Notes under the pieces: generated by a model
Told to the model about the DNA's origin: nothing
The model's input: only the letters and a program-made list of their open reading frames with translations
Databases searched by the model: none
In this document: positions 11,908-23,586 of the stretch, in pieces
Layout: every line of letters starts with the position of its first letter
How positions within the stretch are numbered: the stretch's first letter is position 1
Source: Schizophyllum amplum
Lineage: Eukaryota > Basidiomycota > Agaricomycetes > Agaricales > Schizophyllaceae
Direction: 5' to 3'
DNA length: 64,000 bases
Assembly: GCA_007026445.1 (NCBI GenBank)
Contig: VDMD01000003.1
Span: 1,860,001 to 1,924,000 of the forward strand
Made by a program: the position numbers and the translations under genes

Positions 11908-14161
11908 AGCGTACGTCTCTACACGGCTGTGATGCAGCGCTTAGCCAACGCGACGCGCAGACTCGCAGTGGAAGTCAAGCTCACCACAGAGCCGGTAATC
12001 AGAAGAGGAAGAATACACGCCAACCACATACCTAGAATTCACGACACACGACATACACGCTATCGCCATACCCCCTGTTTTCTCTCTGTCACCTTGTTCT
12101 TGCTCCATCCCTCGCTTCGTTCTTCAGTCGTCCTGTTTATTCTTCGGCATCCTGTGTCTTTTACGTTGTTTTTTCCCCTCCTGTACCCACATCCCCGTCA
12201 CCCGCACGGCCCACACTCCTTCGTTCTCGCCATGAGTCACTCTCGCACTCTACCACGCTCCTTTAGAATCTATCTCCCGCTTTCGGTATTCGGATCTCTT
12301 GCTTTTACGCCTGCGCCCGGTGCGCATTACTACTTGTATCTATCTACCGCTTCTCCACTTATACCTCCCCATATACATATTGTATCTGTTATTTCCGGCG
12401 TATACACCTCTAGACGAGGCAGACAGTTCTTCTTTATCTCATACCCCATACCTAATATGTACTGCATACCTACATATTCGAGCGCGAGGCGGAGCCTTGC
12501 TAATTCTCATCCTATACAGAAGCGTGTCTGCGCGCAGCACGCGCACGTACATAGCGGAAGCTCAGGCGCTCGGCGCGGAACAGAGACTAAGCTTGAGCAG
12601 AGTTTCAGACCGTGACCTCGGTGCCGAGGATCACGTGATGGCATGGCGTGATCATGTTGGCCTTGGCTTATCCCTCGTTTCTGTGCGCTGTGGGTCACTC
12701 CGGGTATGCACTGGGCGCGGTAACTCTGTCATAATTAGTTCCACTCGACGGCTTGGGCTACAAGTAGCCGTAGGCTGCGTACTTTGTACAGAAGAGACCA
12801 AGAGTGAATGCTTTCAGTTCACATGCAGTGCGGCAGAAGAAAAAGCGGGACAAAGTAGTCAGGCTCGATGGTCATATAAGAAATGGAGTTCTCCTATGCT
12901 TGTATATTTATGGACAATGGCATGTCTGCTTCAAGTCTTGTCACACACAAAAGCGGTACAGGTTTATGACCGGCACCGTATACTTACATGCGGGCTCAGC
13001 GCAACTACCAGAGCACGTACCGGGTAACCAGACGTGAGCTACTCTAGCGTAGTAGCCCATATCAGACGTAAGACAGGCAATTTGAGACTACAATCGGCCA
13101 AGAAGTGGGCGATTGTGCGCCTAGTCCGGAGAACAATGGGCGCTCGCGCACACGTGGCGGCTTCCATAACGTTGATGCTCGGAGCTTCAATTCCAAGTCA
13201 GACAAACAGAAGAAGCGCTGCTGCGCTGTGACCGTACGGCGTGTGACGGAGAGAACCCGGTGAGGAGCTGGAGAATAGGATATGACTACTCTCGGGAAAG
13301 TTAGCAAGAACACAGAGGGGTCCCATACCGTGTTGTCCATTCGGCATAGGGAGGCTACGCACGACGAAGATCAGGATTCAAAGAGCGCGCCTCCCTTCCG
13401 TTGATATTGCGCTCTCACAAAGCTGTTCATCGGGATTCATCGTCGACAATCGACCTCGAGATCAGCGTGAATTATATTCTATTAGCAGCCTGAGCGCGTT
13501 CAAGGGCAGCGGTCCCCTGGCACCGCTGAGCCATCGCCTCATGAAGGAGTGGAATTTCTTCGTCACATTGGTGTAACAACTCGGGGGCCTCGGATCGGCC
13601 GGCGCTGGCGCAGCAAAAAGACCAGCCACATATGATATCAGTGCATGGTCCCAGCGCGGTGGCGTGACATCCTACACAAAGCGGGAAGTGAGCCGCGTGC
13701 ATATGGAATCCAAAATCGGGGTTTCCCGCACTACCCGAGGGGATAAAGAGTCACAGCGCTCATTCGGTCTTCTTGACTCCTGCCACCACCTCGTTCAGAT
13801 TTGCCACGCACATTTGTCCATTCCTGCGCCGTCTATCGGTGCTCGTTTCGAATCTTCATCCCTCATCGGCCTTGAGCAGGGGTCCTGTTCACCGTTTGCT
13901 ATCCGCTCCTCGTTGTCGACTGTCGCCACTCCTCCTTCTAATCCTCGTCAGAATTGAGAGCCACCCTTTGTGAGAGAGATAGACATACCAAATCACCTCC
14001 AGGTGCATGAGAAGCACCTTCCGGCGTTGGGTCTCACCGCTGACGCTAGATCCTAGAGCTGAACGCGCCGCCTTGTTACCTTCGACCCCCTTGAGCCCAT
14101 TGCCTCATTGTCCAACCTTCAGAACGCCGTTACCAGCGATCGCTCATCGCCCTGTGTGAAG
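11908..14161. other. long intergenic stretch without a supported gene
   Basis: Pyrimidine-rich, presumably the 3' UTR and spacer of the preceding gene up to about 12500, then AT-balanced anonymous sequence. A short Cys-rich minus-strand open frame (13702-13472, with CVGCHAT and CGWSFCC) has no start context or exon partners and is not called. The promoter of the finger gene at 14162 should lie in the last few hundred bases. Confidence 0.5.
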
Positions 14162-15913
14162 ATGTCGTACTACTATTCGGCCCGAACGTGAGCAACGCAT
14201 CTCCTCGTCGAAGGTCACCCACTTACACGTCGTGCAGCCTTGATCATCCCGTCAGCGACCTAAGGTCCACATTGCAAGACCACGAACGATCGCCGACTAG
14301 TTCAAGGACTTCGTGAGCGCATCTATCTCCGACTATACGCGGCAGCTTACATGGTGCACAGTTCCCCCAGTCCATTCGAGCTTAGGTCCACTGGCCACTC
14401 AGAGTCGTAAGCGCTGTTTCCTGGCTCCAAGAGGCGCAAGACTCACATGTTATACAGCTTCCTTTTTATGCCCCTCTTTCCCGAGAACGACTTCACTATC
14501 TCGTCCGCATCGTCCTGTTCCTCACCGTGAGCAATCACTACCTTCAGTAATCAACATAGACTCACGTCGTTCAGTGCGGATAGATATCGACCACTCTTCC
14601 CTGACACGCGCAACACGCAGGGCCCGCACGAGCCTCTCAGCGAGCCAGTCAGTCCGATGCTTGATCCCAACGGCCGAGGGGATCCAGTAGGCCCTGCAAG
14701 GCATTCGGCTTCAGTTGCTCGTGACGCCTCGACATCTCGCTCGCCTTCAAACACGCAACACACTCACGTCACCCAAGGGGCTTCTGCGCTCGATGGCTGC
14801 CGCATGTGGTCCGAGGATGTTTTCTCGCATGGTCCCAATGCGATATTCCCTTCGACGACCTGCAAAGAACATGAGCATGTACCTCGATCGGACGTGCCCG
14901 AAGGACCCTGTTGTCCGCCTCCGCGCCGCGTCTCGCGCGCCAGCTCTGCCTTGAAGAGGTCTCTCGCCGAAATCGATACATCAACCAACGCGTCTGGGAG
15001 CTGCGTCACGCTCGAAGACTTCGCACCATATACCAAGCGTACGCGCACCTCGAGAGCGACTGGCCATGAGAGTGTCCCAGATGCGGGAGCGGATGATATT
15101 GATGCCAGCCCTTCGACAGTCGATAATGCCGTTTTACCCGACGAGTACGAATCCGAAGCACCGGCGGATGACGAGGGGCCTCCAAAGCCTAAGCGCAACA
15201 TAATGCAGCGTGTTGAGGATATCCGTGCAGATGTGTTTCTGTTCGACTTCGGCCCTCACTGGTACATTTGCGGTGGCTGCCTCCAGATCTACCAAGGCGA
15301 TAAACGCAATGACCATTATCCTGGACTCTGGGAAAAGCATGCCCGCAGCTGTTCCATAATCCAAGACTGGTGCGACATAAAATCCAAGAAACGTCCTTCC
15401 CAGGCGCATCTAGACAACATGCGGAGGAACCGAGAGAAGGCATATGAAAGGGCGGTAAGCAACTTGTCGCGATGTGGGGTGGGAGGAGGACTAAACCATT
15501 GAGCAGAAGGCCTACTTCCCGAAGAACGGGGAGAAAGTTGCGCCGTGCCAGTGCGCGGCGCTGGGGAACGCCATCCTCCCTGCCGGCTGGACGCCTCCGG
15601 TGGCTGCCAAGTCGAGGAAGTCAAAGGCAGGCGGCCTTGGGGCTGCATCGCGCAAGACGGCAAAGAAGACCACGAAGACCGCGAAGAAGGCCGCTAGCAA
15701 GACCGCGACCCCCTCGCTCATTTCTCCGTCGGAGGTTGGCACCATGACGGACATCAGCGAAGTGCCACAGACGCCGTCCGACATGCCTTCGGTAGGTTCT
15801 CATTTCTTGATTGATGCAGCTTCTGCTGATGTGTCTTCTAGCCTGCAGCTTCACTGTCCGGAAAGCCGGGTGCGCAGTGGAGGGTGATACGCGCTGGCCC
15901 GCTCGCGAAGTAG
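14162..15913 (+). CDS. divergent C2HC-finger family member with histone-like basic tail
   Basis: Outlying member of the finger family that dominates the centre of the window. Seven exons (14162-14187, 14238-14312, 14362-14406, 14458-14526, 14575-15454, 15507-15791, 15842-15913) keep one frame throughout and give 483 residues. The first exon is 26 nt ending in phase 2 (MSYYYSAR plus two bases), as in the central copies. Residues 1-270 are Ser/Pro/Asp-rich and disordered-looking. The finger block (277-365) begins PKRNIMQRVEDIRAD and has C304-x2-C307, then LWEKH327-x3-C331. The usual RSRKASRD region is replaced by RRNREKAYERA. Instead of the LAYL tail it has a Lys/Ala-rich stretch (about 400-432, e.g. 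KKTTKTAKKAASKT) resembling histone H1 tails, which suggests DNA contact. Function unknown; splice model good, ORF boundaries well supported by phase. Confidence 0.75.
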
Positions 15914-16270
15914 GACAGTCATGCCGAAGTCGTCGCCTGCTGAACGTTAACTGTGGTGAGTAATTCTGAACCGTGGCTTCTGAAAAATTCTGACCTTGTC
16001 TAAACGCCAGATCGCTACGTTGGCAGTCGGAATTTTCGATCGAGTACCTACATCGACGAGGACTCGATTCAGAAGAAGCTTTGCTTCTACCAGGCTGTCA
16101 ATGGACGTCGTACATATATCATCCTATTTCGCTCTTGTTCGCTGTACTCATAAGTATTTGTATCGCATGCTCTCGTAGGTTATAGTCTTACTTCCCGGTG
16201 TGCGTGGATCGCCGGCCAATTTTCATGAGCGTTGAGACAAGGATGTAACACAGGTGCGTGACGTTCCTGC

Positions 16271-17207
16271 TACAGACGTTTCACATATTCTTGCTTTGGG
16301 TGAAAAGTGATCGCATCCGTAAATAAAAAATCAGAAAAATGCCAGAAATCGCTATCGACGCGTTCTCGCGTCGTCGGACGCGTCCAGTCGCGCAGAAAGG
16401 TGCTGTCCATGACGTGCAAAGCTTCTAGTGACGAGCACAGAAAGAACGGGTCGAAAAGACCGCGTTTGGAGTGAAGGACGTCCGGCGGGTCGGCTGGGGC
16501 GCCCGATCATCGTAGAATCCTCTTAACGTCCATCTCCGCGGTTTGCACATCTACACAAGCCTGCCTGGCACGGCCGAAGATGTCGCCCCATTCTGCGGAC
16601 AGTTGTGAACGACTTGGAATGTGGCTATGACGGGATACAAGCCGGGGGCTCCCGGGAGCCTCAGAACAAGCACCGAGCCCGCGCCATAATGGTGCGTGGC
16701 ACTACCACATACAGTTCCCGCCGCTGATTGAACCACCTAGAACAGTTGCGAGCATCTCTTCACGAGCCTGCGTGCCCCCACGAACACTGCTTTGATTGCC
16801 ACGCCTACGCGCAACGGACCCTCCCAGCCTGCATCCCCAGCGACATGAGCCCTCCCACTCCATCCTATCCCTACTCGCATGCCGAAGCACCTTCCCCGGG
16901 CTTGATGCCGCTGCTATGATGCCCTTTCCCGCCACTTTCCCCGCCACTGCTGATGTACGCGCGGCCGACTGGCCAGGAGCGGCATCCGTTTCTGACTCGT
17001 AATCGTGTCGATTTACTTCATTCTTGCTCCTGTACATAGCACTAGACCTCCTGCCCATGAATATGACTTTCTTCAGTGCACAGACAGTGTCAAAAGTCCG
17101 CTATGGACGCCGATACACGTTGACGGCAATTTCTGGCATTTTTCTGATTTTTTATTTACGGATGCGATCACTTTTGACCCAAAGCAAGAATATGTGAAAC
17201 GTCTGTA
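16271..17207. mobile_element. 937-bp element with 79-bp terminal inverted repeats
   Basis: The left arm 16271-16349 and right arm 17129-17207 are reverse complements over 79 bases with one visible mismatch (GGGTGAAA versus GGGTCAAA); weaker symmetry continues about 15 bases inward. Both ends read TA-CAGACGTTTCAC, so a TA target duplication as in Tc1/mariner-type elements fits. The roughly 780-bp interior encodes no recognisable transposase, so this is a non-autonomous element or an internally deleted copy. Confidence 0.8.
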
Positions 17208-18966
17208 CCTTCTTTTCTTCATTCCTCCATTATCTGGGTCACCCGACACAATGCTGGATCTCTCGAAGTCCCTCAAGCGACTCGCGGGCCTTTCCTGAAG
17301 CAATGTCTGACCATGGGCGAGGTCGCTCTTGACCTTCAACAAGCTTTGCACATTCGTGATCCTTTTCGTGGCTCGAGTTGTGACGCGGACCAGTAAGATT
17401 GCATGACTATGAGGGTACGTGGCAGATACGTCTGATTCGACGTGAACTCACCAGCCAACAACTACATGATGTACTCGTACAGCGGGATAACCCAACGGAG
17501 CACTCGTCGTCCAAAGGATGCTCAGCGCAACCTCGGTTCTCCTTGGCACTTACATACTGCTCTCGAACGTTGTCTCTCGCCGATCATCGTTGGCCATGAC
17601 GCTCAGCTCCAACTCGACACCGCTATGCCTTGCTGCATTCTCTTGCGACTACCTCAACATGCCAAGAAGAAGACCATATGCGAATCTCTGTCTCAACGGT
17701 CGCGATTCAAGCACTGATGCACGAGACAAGTCGGAGACTCGAAGTCATTCAGTCCTTCTTGACAAGGTGTGCTACCTGTGCGCTACATGCGCCCAAGGCT
17801 GATAACACAACCGCAGCGAGGTCATCTTGAGTATATGTGGAGTCCAAAAGAGGTACGTTGCACATCGTCAGGTGCTTCGCCTTACTGACGAGCTGCAGGG
17901 CTCGGGCCGCAATTCACGGTCGGCGGTTATACAAGCCCAGAACTGCCTGACTTGCGTGATCTACGGCGGAATACTCGCCTAATATGGTGTATACACGCGG
18001 CCTCATTGAGTGTCTCCCGCAGGTAAAGCAGTGCGGAAGACGTTCACCGATTCGTCATTCAAGCCTTTTCTCGCCCTGCACTGCGCTGCTTCTATATGCT
18101 GTAGCAGCAAGACAAAATTGCTATGCTCAAGCTTGTCCAAACTCTGTCAGTCTGCGAACAGAACAGCCCAACTTGCAATCGAACGCGCGGTGCGGCTGCC
18201 CGATGGCGGGCTGAGCCACGTGCTTCGAATCACGAAATTCGCCTTCATGTCGCTCGTCAACGCGTCAACTGCCGTCTTGTTCTTTCGTTATGTACGACCA
18301 CGCTGCCGACTGCTCGCTTCACCTGTATGCTCACACTCCGTGCTATTGAGCCCCTCTGTGCTACCGGTCGGACGTCGTAATTCTATCCAGGTCCTTGCGC
18401 GACCAAGATTAAACCCACTTGCGCCACCTGTTCTATCTCGCCTCAAGTTAGTGTTCTCTGTCTGCAGCCTCACCAACTCGAGTTTATGGGGAAGGAATGT
18501 CGGTGTATCTGCCACTTTAAATCAAGTTCTGAGGTCATGGGATTCCAGTAACCACTCGCATCGAGCCCCTTATCAGCTCTGCAATGTACATACTACAAGG
18601 CTGCAGAGGATGTCCGTGTGGTCGGACCGGACGAGGGACGTACGTCAAGCTGCACATCGTCCTCCAAATAACCGTTGTTCCTCCTATCTCTCTCTTTGCA
18701 CTCTTCCACACTCCTCAAGTGACGCCTTATCCGCCACTCGCTCGACACGGACGGTCGTCATGCAGCGCCCTCAAAGACGCGATGTCCAGGCTATCGCATT
18801 CAATGGAATGCGCAATGACGGAGAAGTGGCGCCGCAGCGCGGCATCCTCCTTCTGGTGAGCACCTCTACGGTCAGCCTCGAAGCGCCCCTCACGACATTC
18901 TTTCTCATCAACGCGCAGTCGCGAAGTCCCATGACGATGCAGAGCGCATGCCAGGCGCGCGCGTTG
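17208..18966. other. region with unassigned coding potential
   Basis: Between 17399 and about 18000 on the plus strand, several open segments are bounded by splice-like signals (donors near 17410, 17767 and 17853; acceptors near 17455, 17818 and 17900). More than one frame can be linked and none yields a recognisable domain. A 381-codon open frame starting at 18010 overlaps the protease promoter and first exon in another frame and is treated as chance. No gene called. Confidence 0.4.
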
Positions 18967-18972
18967 TATAAA
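18967..18972 (+). promoter_or_regulatory. TATA box of aspartic protease gene
   Basis: TATAAA sits 75 nt upstream of the protease ATG, in TTGTATAAAGCGCTC. Spacing is typical of regulated fungal genes with a short 5' leader. Confidence 0.6.
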
Positions 18973-19046
18973 GCGCTCTCCGACTCTGTCGACTCTGTCT
19001 TGTCAGTTGTCGTCGACTGCCGTCGTCTCAGTCTCCAACAAGCATC

Positions 19047-20701
19047 ATGCGCCTCAACGCCTCATTTGTCCCGCTGTTCCTCGCTGTCGTGGTCGCGACG
19101 AAGCCGGTCATTGTCGACCGCTCGCCGATCACGTTCCCGCTGCTCAAGAAGCTAAACGTCACGAGCGGCCACAACCTCGTACAGTCCGGCAAACAGCGCG
19201 CGCAGCTGCTCAGGAACCAGGCGCTCAGGAAGTCGGGGCAGGCTGTAGATGATGTCCTAGTCGACGAGCCCGTCACCAACGAGGCTGTCATCTATATCGC
19301 GGATATTGCAGTTGGGAGCCCTGCGACGACATGTACGTGCACTCGAGACGCCCACGCAGGGTGGTGAGACCAAACTCATCATAGATCACCTCATCGTCGA
19401 CACTGGAAGCTCGAACACCTGGGTGCGCGGTTCATGCGAATCTTTGTCGTACGGAGAATTGACCACGACTTTTCCAGGTCGGCGCCGATACGGATTATGC
19501 TGAGACGACGACGTCGGATGATACCGGCTCCGGTGTATCCGTCTCGTATGGCTCTGGCTCGTTTTCTGGCAAGTTTCGCTTCCTGCCGCGTCTGCTCATC
19601 GGCTGACGCCCTCTTTTATAGGCGAGGAATACACCGACACGGTCACGATCACCGACGACCTCGTCCTCTCTTCCCAGTCCATTGGCGTCGCCTCGAGATC
19701 GTCAGCACCTTTCATCAAACTGGTTTGTGTGTGCATGAGCTAACGGAACGCAGATCTGGATTCTCCGGCTACGACGGCATCTTGGGTATCGGGCCCACGG
19801 ACCTGACGGAGGGTGTGTAGAAGAGAGATGTTATCCACTGTACCAACTGACCTGTGCGACCTACAGGCACGCTCTCGAACTCGAACGCCGAGATCCCGAC
19901 CGTCGTCGACACCGCCTTTTCGGAGGGCCTCATCGACGAGCAGGTCATCAGCGTGTACTTCGAACCGACAACCGAGGAAGAGGTCGAGAACGGCGAACTC
20001 ACTTGGGGCGGCGTCGACGACTCGAAGTACACGGGCGAGATCAACTACACGTACGTCGTCACATTGAGTCGATCACGCTATGCTAACAATGAATTCAGCC
20101 CCGTCACTAACACGTATCCGGCCTCGTACTACTGGGGTACTTATATTCTCGGTCTTCGCTCGCCACTGCATGATCTGACGACTGATCCAGGCATCGACCA
20201 GTCGATCACCTACGGCAACAGCGTAACCATCCTCGACAACAATGCCGGCATCACCGACACCGGCACGACCCTGCTTTACCTCGCCACCGACGCCTACAAC
20301 GCCTACGCCGAGGCCACTGGCGGCGAGTATGACAACTCGGTCGGTCTCCTCAGCATCACCTCGGCCCAGTTCGACGCGCTCGAGAGCCTCTTCTTCTCCA
20401 TCGGCGGGGTAAGCGCTGCCCTCCTCTGCAAGTGCGATCTCTGAGCTGGATATGAATCGTGCAGGTCACCTACGAGTTCACGCCCAACGCCCAGATCTGG
20501 CCGCGCTCGCTCAATACGGCAATCGGAGGCTCGGAGGATGGCATCTACCTCGTCGTGGCGGACGTTGGGACGCCGTCGGGCCAGGGCCTCGACTTCATCA
20601 ACGGCTACGTGTTTCTTGAGCGCTTCTACAGCGTCTACGACAGCGCGAACTCCCAGATCGGCTTCGCGACGACGCCGTTTACCAACGCTACGTCGAACTA
20701 A
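19047..20701 (+). CDS. polyporopepsin-type aspartic protease
   Basis: Secreted pepsin-family (A1) endopeptidase. Nine exons (19047-19332, 19385-19422, 19478-19568, 19622-19700, 19754-19812, 19867-20050, 20099-20136, 20191-20408, 20465-20701) give a 409-residue precursor. It starts with a short hydrophobic leader (MRLNASFVPLFLAVVVA), followed by a propeptide rich in Arg/Lys/Gln to about residue 75. The first catalytic motif is HLIVDTGSSNTW (D101) and the second is ITDTGTTLLYL (D281); the flap region around SVSYGSGSFSG is present. Strings such as YDGILGIGPTDLTEGTLS and NGYVFLERFYSVYDS are typical of the polyporopepsin group of wood-decay fungi. Intron 3 has a GC donor (gcaagt, the consensus GC form). 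It probably digests extracellular protein; the gene stands alone and is followed 110 nt downstream by a MITE. Confidence 0.93.
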
Positions 20702-20810
20702 TGATAGACGAAGTGACGGAAGATCGGCTTGGAGGGATGATTTGGTGGTGGAATGGAAGAATTGTGAAGGGATGCCGGTGAAGGCCCACGGATTTATATG
20801 ACTTGCGAAC

Positions 20811-21055
20811 GTACTGTACCTACCTGTATGGAGGCAACCAGCCACCAGGTGTGACATTTGGAAAGTGATGCAACCAGTGGCCCGGCCCGACGGCCCGGCG
20901 TCAGCCGGGCGGCCAAAAATTGATTTTTGGGCCTTTTCTGACCAAAAATTACCACTTTTGGAAGGTGTCCGGGTGCCCGAGAGGCTTGTGACCTGTGACC
21001 TAGGCAACGCAACCGAGGCCTGTGACGGTTGCTTCCATACAGGTAGGTACAGTAC
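20811..21055. mobile_element. 245-bp MITE with 29-bp inverted ends
   Basis: 20811-20839 and 21027-21055 are inverted copies over 29 bases (GTACTGTACCTACCTGTATG onward) with one mismatch (GGAGGC versus GGAAGC). The outermost symmetric point allows a TA target duplication around CTGTACC...GGTACAG. The interior is GC-rich and partly self-complementary (CCCGGCCCGACGGCCCGGC) and non-coding. Size, ends and lack of coding capacity fit a MITE. Confidence 0.75.
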
Positions 21056-22093
21056 ATGTAAGTATTATATATGTTTCCTGTACTCCATTGATAAATTCAC
21101 CGATGTTTGTACTGCTGATATCTTTCACCCAAGCCCATCTCCAATTAACCGCTTCTTCCAACCGACACGATACTGGGTCTGGTACGCGAGGGCGCTCAGC
21201 AATCCTTCCATGCTGGCGAGTGACGTCTGCGCGTCTCTGATCCACGGTAAGGTCACGTTGAATGGTGAACGTTCGGCCGCTTGCTGATCTGCCGCTTCAC
21301 AGCCGGACTCTAGATCTTTGGCTCCGACGCCAGGAAGATTTGAGCCAAACAGTGGACGAAGGTGCTCGCTCTCATCTATGACCTGGTCAAGAACGGTCTC
21401 GGAACCGGAAAGGTCTTCGGAGGTACCAGTCCCGAAGGCGTTGCGGACAGGATGCGTGTGCAGCTCGAAATTGACAGCATCATGGGTGCAGGAAATTGAG
21501 CTGACATTGAGCTCCGTGGTCGCCTTATTGTGTCGCCTAATATATGGGAGGTGATGTTCAGCGAAGCGTTCTTGCCGTGATCATCCCGCTGCCATTTCGA
21601 CTTACATGTCGCGCATTGCGCGAGCTCAACGTCAACATCATTGCAGAGCTGACTGCTTAGCGCTTAGCCGTCGACGGTGTCGTTGAGAGCGCACTCTTCA
21701 TGCACAGCCCCTTCAGTTGCATAAGCAGAACCCTTCTAGTGCTCACGGTGCTCCGCTTCAGTTGCCAATCGCAATTAATAGGGGTGAACAGGCGAAAGCC
21801 ATGACTGCTTCGCTCGCATAGGCCGTGGTCTGGGAGTCAGCTCGCAGTAACGTCGATGCCGGATATAGGTACAAAGCATGCGCGCTTATGCGGAGGATCT
21901 CATTGGTTGTCACGCGGTATTGGGGACTGGATGCTGACCTCGAAGGCTCCACGGGACGCACGCCGCACACCCCCGTAAATGGGCATAACGCGCTCGCTAT
22001 CGATGCGGATCCAGTCTCAAGCCCCACACGTCGTGAACGTCAGCCTTCCTTCCTTCCTGCCCTCACCTCCTCCAACAAATCTTTCTTCAGGCA
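21056..22093. other. intergenic between MITE and small HTH gene
   Basis: Apart from the possible coding remnant at 21347-21580, no gene, RNA or repeat can be supported. The pyrimidine-rich last 60 bases (near 22040-22090) look like the leader of the next gene. Confidence 0.5.
21347..21580 (+). pseudogene. possible degraded coding remnant
   Basis: One frame reads WTKVLALIYDLVKNGLGTG and VFGGTSPEGVADRMRVQLE before a stop at 21497-21499. Immediately afterwards a second frame reads ELRGRLIVSPNIWEVMFS to a stop at 21578-21580. The composition looks protein-like and the frame change could mark a decayed gene, but no start, domain or matching exons can be shown. Confidence 0.3.
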
Positions 22094-22475
22094 ATGGCTC
22101 CCGACCCCCAGTGCAGCGCTCTCGCGTCCGCCATGCACAAGAGCGGTGAGCGGACCGTCCTCTTATGGTATCGCGGCGTGCTAACGGACATGACCATCGA
22201 CGAAGGCATGTCCTACGCTCAGATCGCTGCCAAGATCAACAAGCCCGAGCAGCATGTCATTGACGGTGAGAGCATCACATCCAATGACATGTCCCGTATC
22301 TGACATCGACATATCCAGTCTGCACGGGTACCGTCAAGCCCACTGAGGAGGAGTTCAACGCCCTCGCCGGTGCTCTCGGTATCAAGGAGAACGTGAGTGT
22401 TCGATTTCCTGCGCGTGAGACCAAGGCTTACCGGCTCGTCAGCCTCCTCACGTCGGCGTACATTCCACCGCCTGA
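22094..22475 (+). CDS. small HTH protein resembling cyanase N-terminal domain
   Basis: Seventy-two residues from four exons (22094-22145, 22206-22265, 22319-22392, 22443-22475), all GT-AG; intron 1 contains a good branch site (GCTAAC). The sequence CSALASAMHKSGMSYAQIAA, then KINKPEQHVIDVCTGTVKPT and EEEFNALAGALGIKE, is a helix-turn-helix of the kind that forms the N-terminal domain of cyanate hydratase. The catalytic cyanase C-terminal domain is absent, so cyanate degradation is not expected. Similar stand-alone domains occur as uncharacterised small fungal proteins. The short C-terminus PPHVGVHSTA is polar. Function unknown; DNA or protein binding is a guess from the fold. Confidence 0.75.
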
Positions 22476-23586
22476 GCTTCGAAGCGCATAGACTGCGCTG
22501 TCGATGAATGATGGAACCCATCTGGTTCATCCATACATTGTAACATGAATAGGAAACGCGCTGTATGAATACGAAGTGGAAATGCGTCCAAGGGAAGAGG
22601 CCTCGACTACGGATAATTTGCAGGACTACCCGATACTAATAGTACGCGCAGTCGGCGATATTGCAGTGCTCGTTCTGGGAGTGTCAATGGGGGCCTTCGG
22701 TCTGGTGCCACCGGCTATGGGTGGGGTTTGTAGTAGGGTATGCGCCGTTCGCCGGCCGTCTGGGGAGTTAGGTAAAAGGTCGTAGAGGATGAGGGAAAAG
22801 AGGGATAGATCCCGATAGCAGGGGGTACAGGTCATGATACATGATACACGCACCAACATATGGGATCGCCATGGCAAGCGCAGAGCGAGAGGAGCGCGGT
22901 CATGCGCATGCATACAGCAGAAAAATGGGAAGCTGCCAGTAGCGTGGCTGACTTCATGTGGGGGAGAACGCGCGCAGGCCTACATGAAGCGTGCAATGGA
23001 CGAGGATGTGACGCGAAATGGAGATGTTGAGCGACCTAGTTGACTCCCAGGTTCCTCGTCTTAACCGAGCAGCAGCTAGGCAATACATCCGTGCTTAATT
23101 TTTGTGAATACTAAGATAAAGCACACTTGAATTCGAAGTAGGACATGGCCGCGCGCCCGTATCGCGCTCGCAGCCACCGACCTTGACGTCTCTCAGTCTG
23201 TGTATCTGGACGTCCTTGGCGCACCGCACCATATACGGATGACTTCCAAACGCGCCATATTGTGACGACGGGCCAGGCAGCGAGAGCTCAAGGGCTAGCT
23301 GCAACGCGGCATAGTGTTGGTCTGGTGTTGGTGAAGGCTCGGGCGAAGGCTAGGTCGTCCCGATCGCGTCGTCACGGTCGGCGACGATCAGATGGCAGAT
23401 GTCCAGTGCATTCGCTGCGGAAGAGTCACTCAAGGAGGTTCTCACGGTCGAGCAGCTCACGTCTGCTCACGTTCTATCTGAACGGTCATGCCTCAGTCAC
23501 GTCCACGTCCTAGTTCTATATTCTGAAGTCCTTCACAACCGGGTTAAGCTCAGCATCTGCTCAGAATAATCACGCTATCCACAAGA
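22476..23586. other. intergenic, nothing supported
   Basis: No gene, RNA or clear repeat seen. Short open frames on both strands lack domains or exon partners. Confidence 0.5.

Noticed and set aside
13472..13702. Short Cys-rich minus-strand frame (CVGCHAT, CGWSFCC)
   Set aside because: The Cys spacing is suggestive but there is no convincing start, exon partner or conservation within the window.
17399..17990. Possible multi-exon gene left of the protease
   Set aside because: Splice-like signals exist but at least two incompatible frames can be linked and no family resemblance or start could be shown.
18010..19155. 381-codon plus-strand open frame
   Set aside because: Overlaps the TATA box and first exon of the aspartic protease in another frame and has shadow-like composition.
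22094..22475. Cyanate hydratase
   Set aside because: Only the N-terminal HTH-like part is present; the catalytic C-terminal domain is missing.
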